A DNA stretch of 45,279 bases, taken from Mageeibacillus sp. UBA5770 (GTDB taxonomy: Bacteria; Bacillota_A; Clostridia; Saccharofermentanales; Saccharofermentanaceae). The position numbers and the translations under genes are program-made. Positions 43,014-45,279 of the stretch are shown here, piece by piece. The stretch spans positions 1 through 45,279 of the forward strand of contig DIEQ01000081.1 of NCBI GenBank assembly GCA_002418705.1. Direction: 5' to 3'. How positions within the stretch are numbered: position 1 is the first letter of the stretch; every line of letters starts with the position of its first letter. Under the pieces are notes generated by a model. It was not told the origin of the DNA. It did not search any database and was given only the letters and a program-made list of their open reading frames with translations.

Positions 43014-43688
43014 ATGGCGGAATTAATTCGGGTTGTCGGCCTGAGCCGGAGTTTTGGCTCGGGAACCAGGAAGATTGATGTTCTCAAGAATATCGAAATT
43101 TCGATAGATGAAGGAAAACTCACAATACTTCGCGGGCGTTCGGGATCGGGGAAAACAACTCTCCTCAATCTTTTAAGCGCACTTGATTACCCTACGGCCG
43201 GGGAAATTTTTCTTGGCGATGAGGACATTACCAAATTCACGGACCGAAAAAGAGATGAGCTGCGCCGAACCAGGTATGCCTTTGTTTTTCAGTCTGTTGC
43301 CCTGATCAGCAACATGACAGCGTATGAGAACGTTGATTTTGCACTTCGAGTCTCCGGATACCCGCACAGAGAGCGCGACAAAAGAGTCCTTGCTGTCCTT
43401 GATCTGGTGGGACTCGGCCGGCGAATGAAGCACCGCGTGCAGGAATTGTCGGGCGGCGAGCAGCAGCGAGTGGCAATAGCCAGGGCTATTGCTGTCAGGC
43501 CAAGTGTTATTTTTGCCGATGAACCGACTGCCGAACTTGATACTGCCATGGGCGAACAGATTATGTATCTTTTCAAAAAACTGGTGGAAACCGAGAAAAT
43601 AACAGTTGTAATGACGACGCATGATCCGCATCTGATGAAGTGCGCAGACGTGGTTTATCAGCTCGAAGACGGGGTGGTGATTACATGA
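43014..43688 (+). CDS. ABC exporter ATPase 1 (MacB/LolD type)
   Basis: A 224-residue ATPase of normal length. Walker A GRSGSGKTT (about 41-49), Q-loop FQSVALISNM, signature LSGGEQQR, Walker B VIFADEPTAELD and switch TTHDPH are all present. The open frame extends back to 42933 inside the permease gene, but the ATG at 43014 has GGAGG 8 nt upstream. Its stop overlaps the second ATPase gene (ATGA). Confidence 0.93.
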   Translation: MAELIRVVGLSRSFGSGTRKIDVLKNIEISIDEGKLTILRGRSGSGKTTLLNLLSALDYPTAGEIFLGDEDITKFTDRKRDELRRTRYAFVFQSVALISNMTAYENVDFALRVSGYPHRERDKRVLAVLDLVGLGRRMKHRVQELSGGEQQRVAIARAIAVRPSVIFADEPTAELDTAMGEQIMYLFKKLVETEKITVVMTTHDPHLMKCADVVYQLEDGVVIT

Positions 43689-44689
43689 TCGATTGTGAGA
43701 ACCTGGTTAAGATCTATAAGACCAGGGAATTTGAGGTTCTTGCCCTGCAGGGCCTGGACCTGACCGTCGAGGATGGGGAGCTGATGGCAATCATCGGCAA
43801 CAGCGGAAGCGGTAAATCAACGCTGCTGAATATGCTAGGAGGACTTGACCGGCCGACAGCAGGAAAACTCCTGGTAGACGGCAAAGACCTTCTGAAAGCA
43901 TCGGCAGGAGATCTTGTCGAATACAAACGCCATACGGTTGGTTTTGTGTGGCAGAATAACGGCCGTAACCTGATCCCGTACCTGACAGCCCTTCAGAATA
44001 TCGAACTTCCGATGGTTTTTTCTGCTGCCGCCAACCGCAGGGCAAGGGCTCTCGAGCTTTTGGATCAGGTGGGCCTGTCCAACCGGAAAAACTCGCGTCT
44101 CCAGGAACTCTCCGGAGGTGAACAGCAGCGTATTGCGATTGCGATAGCTCTGTCAAATAAGCCTCGCCTTCTCCTGGCAGATGAGCCGACCGGCTCGGTT
44201 GACACCAAAACCGCTTCGGATATTATGTCTATTTTCAGGCGTCTCCAGCGTGAACAGAACCAGACGATCGTTATCGTCACGCATGATATGCAGCTTTCAA
44301 GGCTGGTAAGCCGTGTTGCCGCAATACGGGAAGGTAAAACGAGCAGTGAATACCGCTCTATTCAGAAGCCCATGCTTCGTCCCGCATCTTTGCTCGGCCA
44401 ATATGCCGGTGACGGAGTCGCCGAATGTGAAGGTACCGTTATTGAAGAAGGATTCGAAGCGTCTGCCTCTGCCTGTGTAATGCCGACAGCGGACTGGGCA
44501 AGTACTCCGGATGATTCAAGATTCGGGCATGCGTCCCATCAGGAGCTGGCCGTAATAGATAAGGCAGGCCGCCTTCAGATCCCGCACGAATACTTGAAAA
44601 CAATCGGGATAACCGGCAAAGGAATGCTTCGGGTCGAACTTGCTGACGGCAAAATTATTTTAAGTACTCCGGAGGACATCCGTCTCTGA
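43685..44689 (+). CDS. ABC exporter ATPase 2 with C-terminal AbrB-like domain
   Basis: A 334-residue ATPase. Residues 1-220 are a full ABC domain: Walker A GNSGSGKST, Q-loop VWQNNGRNL, signature LSGGEQQR, LLLADEPTGSVD and VTHDMQLS. After a roughly 60-residue linker, the last 48 residues (about 287-334; IDKAGRLQIPHEYLKTIGI and then LRVELADGKIIL) match the swapped-hairpin pattern of AbrB/SpoVT transcription factors, a domain normally used for dimerisation and DNA binding. The ATG at 43685 overlaps the stop of ATPase 1 by 4 bp; the longer frame to 43640 is not supported. Its job in an ATPase is unknown. Confidence 0.9.
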   Translation: MIDCENLVKIYKTREFEVLALQGLDLTVEDGELMAIIGNSGSGKSTLLNMLGGLDRPTAGKLLVDGKDLLKASAGDLVEYKRHTVGFVWQNNGRNLIPYLTALQNIELPMVFSAAANRRARALELLDQVGLSNRKNSRLQELSGGEQQRIAIAIALSNKPRLLLADEPTGSVDTKTASDIMSIFRRLQREQNQTIVIVTHDMQLSRLVSRVAAIREGKTSSEYRSIQKPMLRPASLLGQYAGDGVAECEGTVIEEGFEASASACVMPTADWASTPDDSRFGHASHQELAVIDKAGRLQIPHEYLKTIGITGKGMLRVELADGKIILSTPEDIRL

Positions 44690-44703
44690 AGACATAATTA
44701 CTT

Positions 44704-44733
44704 TTCGATGCAGTCAGGTAAATACGTTATAAT
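44704..44733 (+). promoter_or_regulatory. mnmA promoter
   Basis: A perfect TATAAT (44728-44733) has a weak TTCGAT -35 (44704-44709) 18 bp upstream. Confidence 0.5.
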
Positions 44734-44783
44734 GGGAGGATAAGGAATAACCGCGGTTAGCAGCCCAAGAGGAGATGACTTAC

Positions 44784-45279
44784 GTGTCTGAAGCAGAATG
44801 CAATATTGAACCCGTCCCAAGAAAAAGAGTTCTGGTCGCGATGAGCGGCGGTGTGGACAGCTCGGTCGCCGCGCTGATTTTAAAGAAGCAGGGTTATGAT
44901 GTCACAGGCGCGACACTGCAGATATGGCCGGATGAGCCTGACGAAGAGCTTCGCGCCGATGTCGGCTGCTGTTCGCTCTCCGCGGTTGACGATGCCAGAC
45001 GCGTCGCAGCAGCTCTGGATATACCGTATTACGTGCTTAATTTCAAAATGCTTTTTGACAGCGAAGTGATCGAACCTTTTGTACAGGAATATCTGCGCGG
45101 ACGCACACCGAACCCGTGCATCACATGCAACTGGAAAATTAAGTTCGAAGCCATGCTCGAAAAGGCGCTGGCTCTCGGCTTTGACTATCTGGCAACCGGT
45201 CATTATGCCAGGATCCGCTTTTCAAAAGAGACTTGTGAGTATAAGCTTCTGACAGATCCGGCAAATACAAAAGACCAGA
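44784..45279 (+). CDS. mnmA: tRNA-uridine 2-sulfurtransferase (partial, runs off the end)
   Basis: The first 165 codons of MnmA, which activates U34 of tRNA-Lys, -Glu and -Gln with ATP and inserts sulfur to give 2-thiouridine. The PP-loop motif AMSGGVDSS (about residues 20-28) and the catalytic Cys in [10 protein letters not shown] (about 109) are present, followed by ATGHYARI. The gene is truncated by the window edge; there is no sign of a mutation. GTG at 44784 is chosen because GAGGAG lies 9 nt upstream; the in-frame ATG at 44775 touches that site directly. Confidence 0.93.
   Translation, partial: MSEAECNIEPVPRKRVLVAMSGGVDSSVAALILKKQGYDVTGATLQIWPDEPDEELRADVGCCSLSAVDDARRVAAALDIPYYVLNFKMLFDSEVIEPFVQEYLRGRTPNPCITCNWKIKFEAMLEKALALGFDYLATGHYARIRFSKETCEYKLLTDPANTKDQ

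Noticed and set aside
1..45279. CRISPR arrays, insertion sequences, prophage or rRNA
   Set aside because: No regularly spaced repeats, transposase or integrase-like proteins, or rRNA sequence were recognised anywhere in the window.

Overview
The window looks like the chromosome of a strict anaerobe of the Firmicutes, probably a Clostridia/Lachnospiraceae-like gut or plant-degrading bacterium. The evidence is an oxygen-sensitive class III ribonucleotide reductase, clostridial-style Fe-S and Crp/Fnr genes, strong GGAGG ribosome binding sites, TTGACA/TATAAT-type promoters, lipoprotein solute-binding proteins and mid-range GC content. No phage, insertion sequence, rRNA or CRISPR array was seen. 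The species assignment is inference.

Layout. (1) 1-4.6 kb: nrdD-nrdG on the minus strand behind a promoter with tandem NrdR-like boxes, then a divergent pair of an Fe-S protein gene and a Crp/Fnr regulator gene sharing a palindromic operator. (2) 4.7-7.7 kb: a polar amino-acid ABC importer (binding protein, permease, ATPase) with two near-identical terminators. (3) 7.7-9.5 kb: an unrecognised TPR-like protein. (4) 9.5-11.6 kb: aguA-aguB, converting agmatine to putrescine. (5) 11.6-26 kb: a sucrose/alpha-glucoside utilisation region: fructokinase, GH32 beta-fructosidase, a sugar ABC importer without its own ATPase, two GH13 alpha-glucosidases flanking a sucrose phosphorylase, a third divergent GH13 enzyme and a LacI-family regulator. 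(6) 26-30.4 kb: an ABC-F ribosome-protection ATPase with an attenuator leader, an isoprenylcysteine-methyltransferase-like membrane protein, a zinc-ribbon/MORN protein and tRNA-Ala(GGC). (7) 30.4-39 kb: a 1-kb control region, a second ATPase-less sugar importer whose first permease carries a roughly 480-residue insert, and a GH94 cellobiose phosphorylase. (8) 39-44.7 kb: a membrane-fusion protein, a large FtsX-type permease and two MacB/LolD-type ATPases, one with an AbrB-like tail. (9) The 5' part of mnmA runs off the right edge.

How the genes fit. Sucrose and related glucosides would enter through the 14.8-18.3 kb importer, be split by sucrose phosphorylase (glucose-1-phosphate plus fructose) or by the alpha-glucosidases, and the fructose, including that released by GH32, would be phosphorylated by the fructokinase. 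Three near-identical 16-bp LacI-type operators lie at the two promoters of this region. The cellobiose module uses the same energy-saving phosphorolysis, with a different LacI-type operator, GCGAAACG-NTTCGC-like, before the binding-protein and phosphorylase genes.

The items most worth following are the giant extracytoplasmic insert in the cellobiose-type permease, the uORF/terminator leader of the ABC-F gene, the Crp/Fnr palindrome centred at -41.5, and the ATPase-AbrB fusion.
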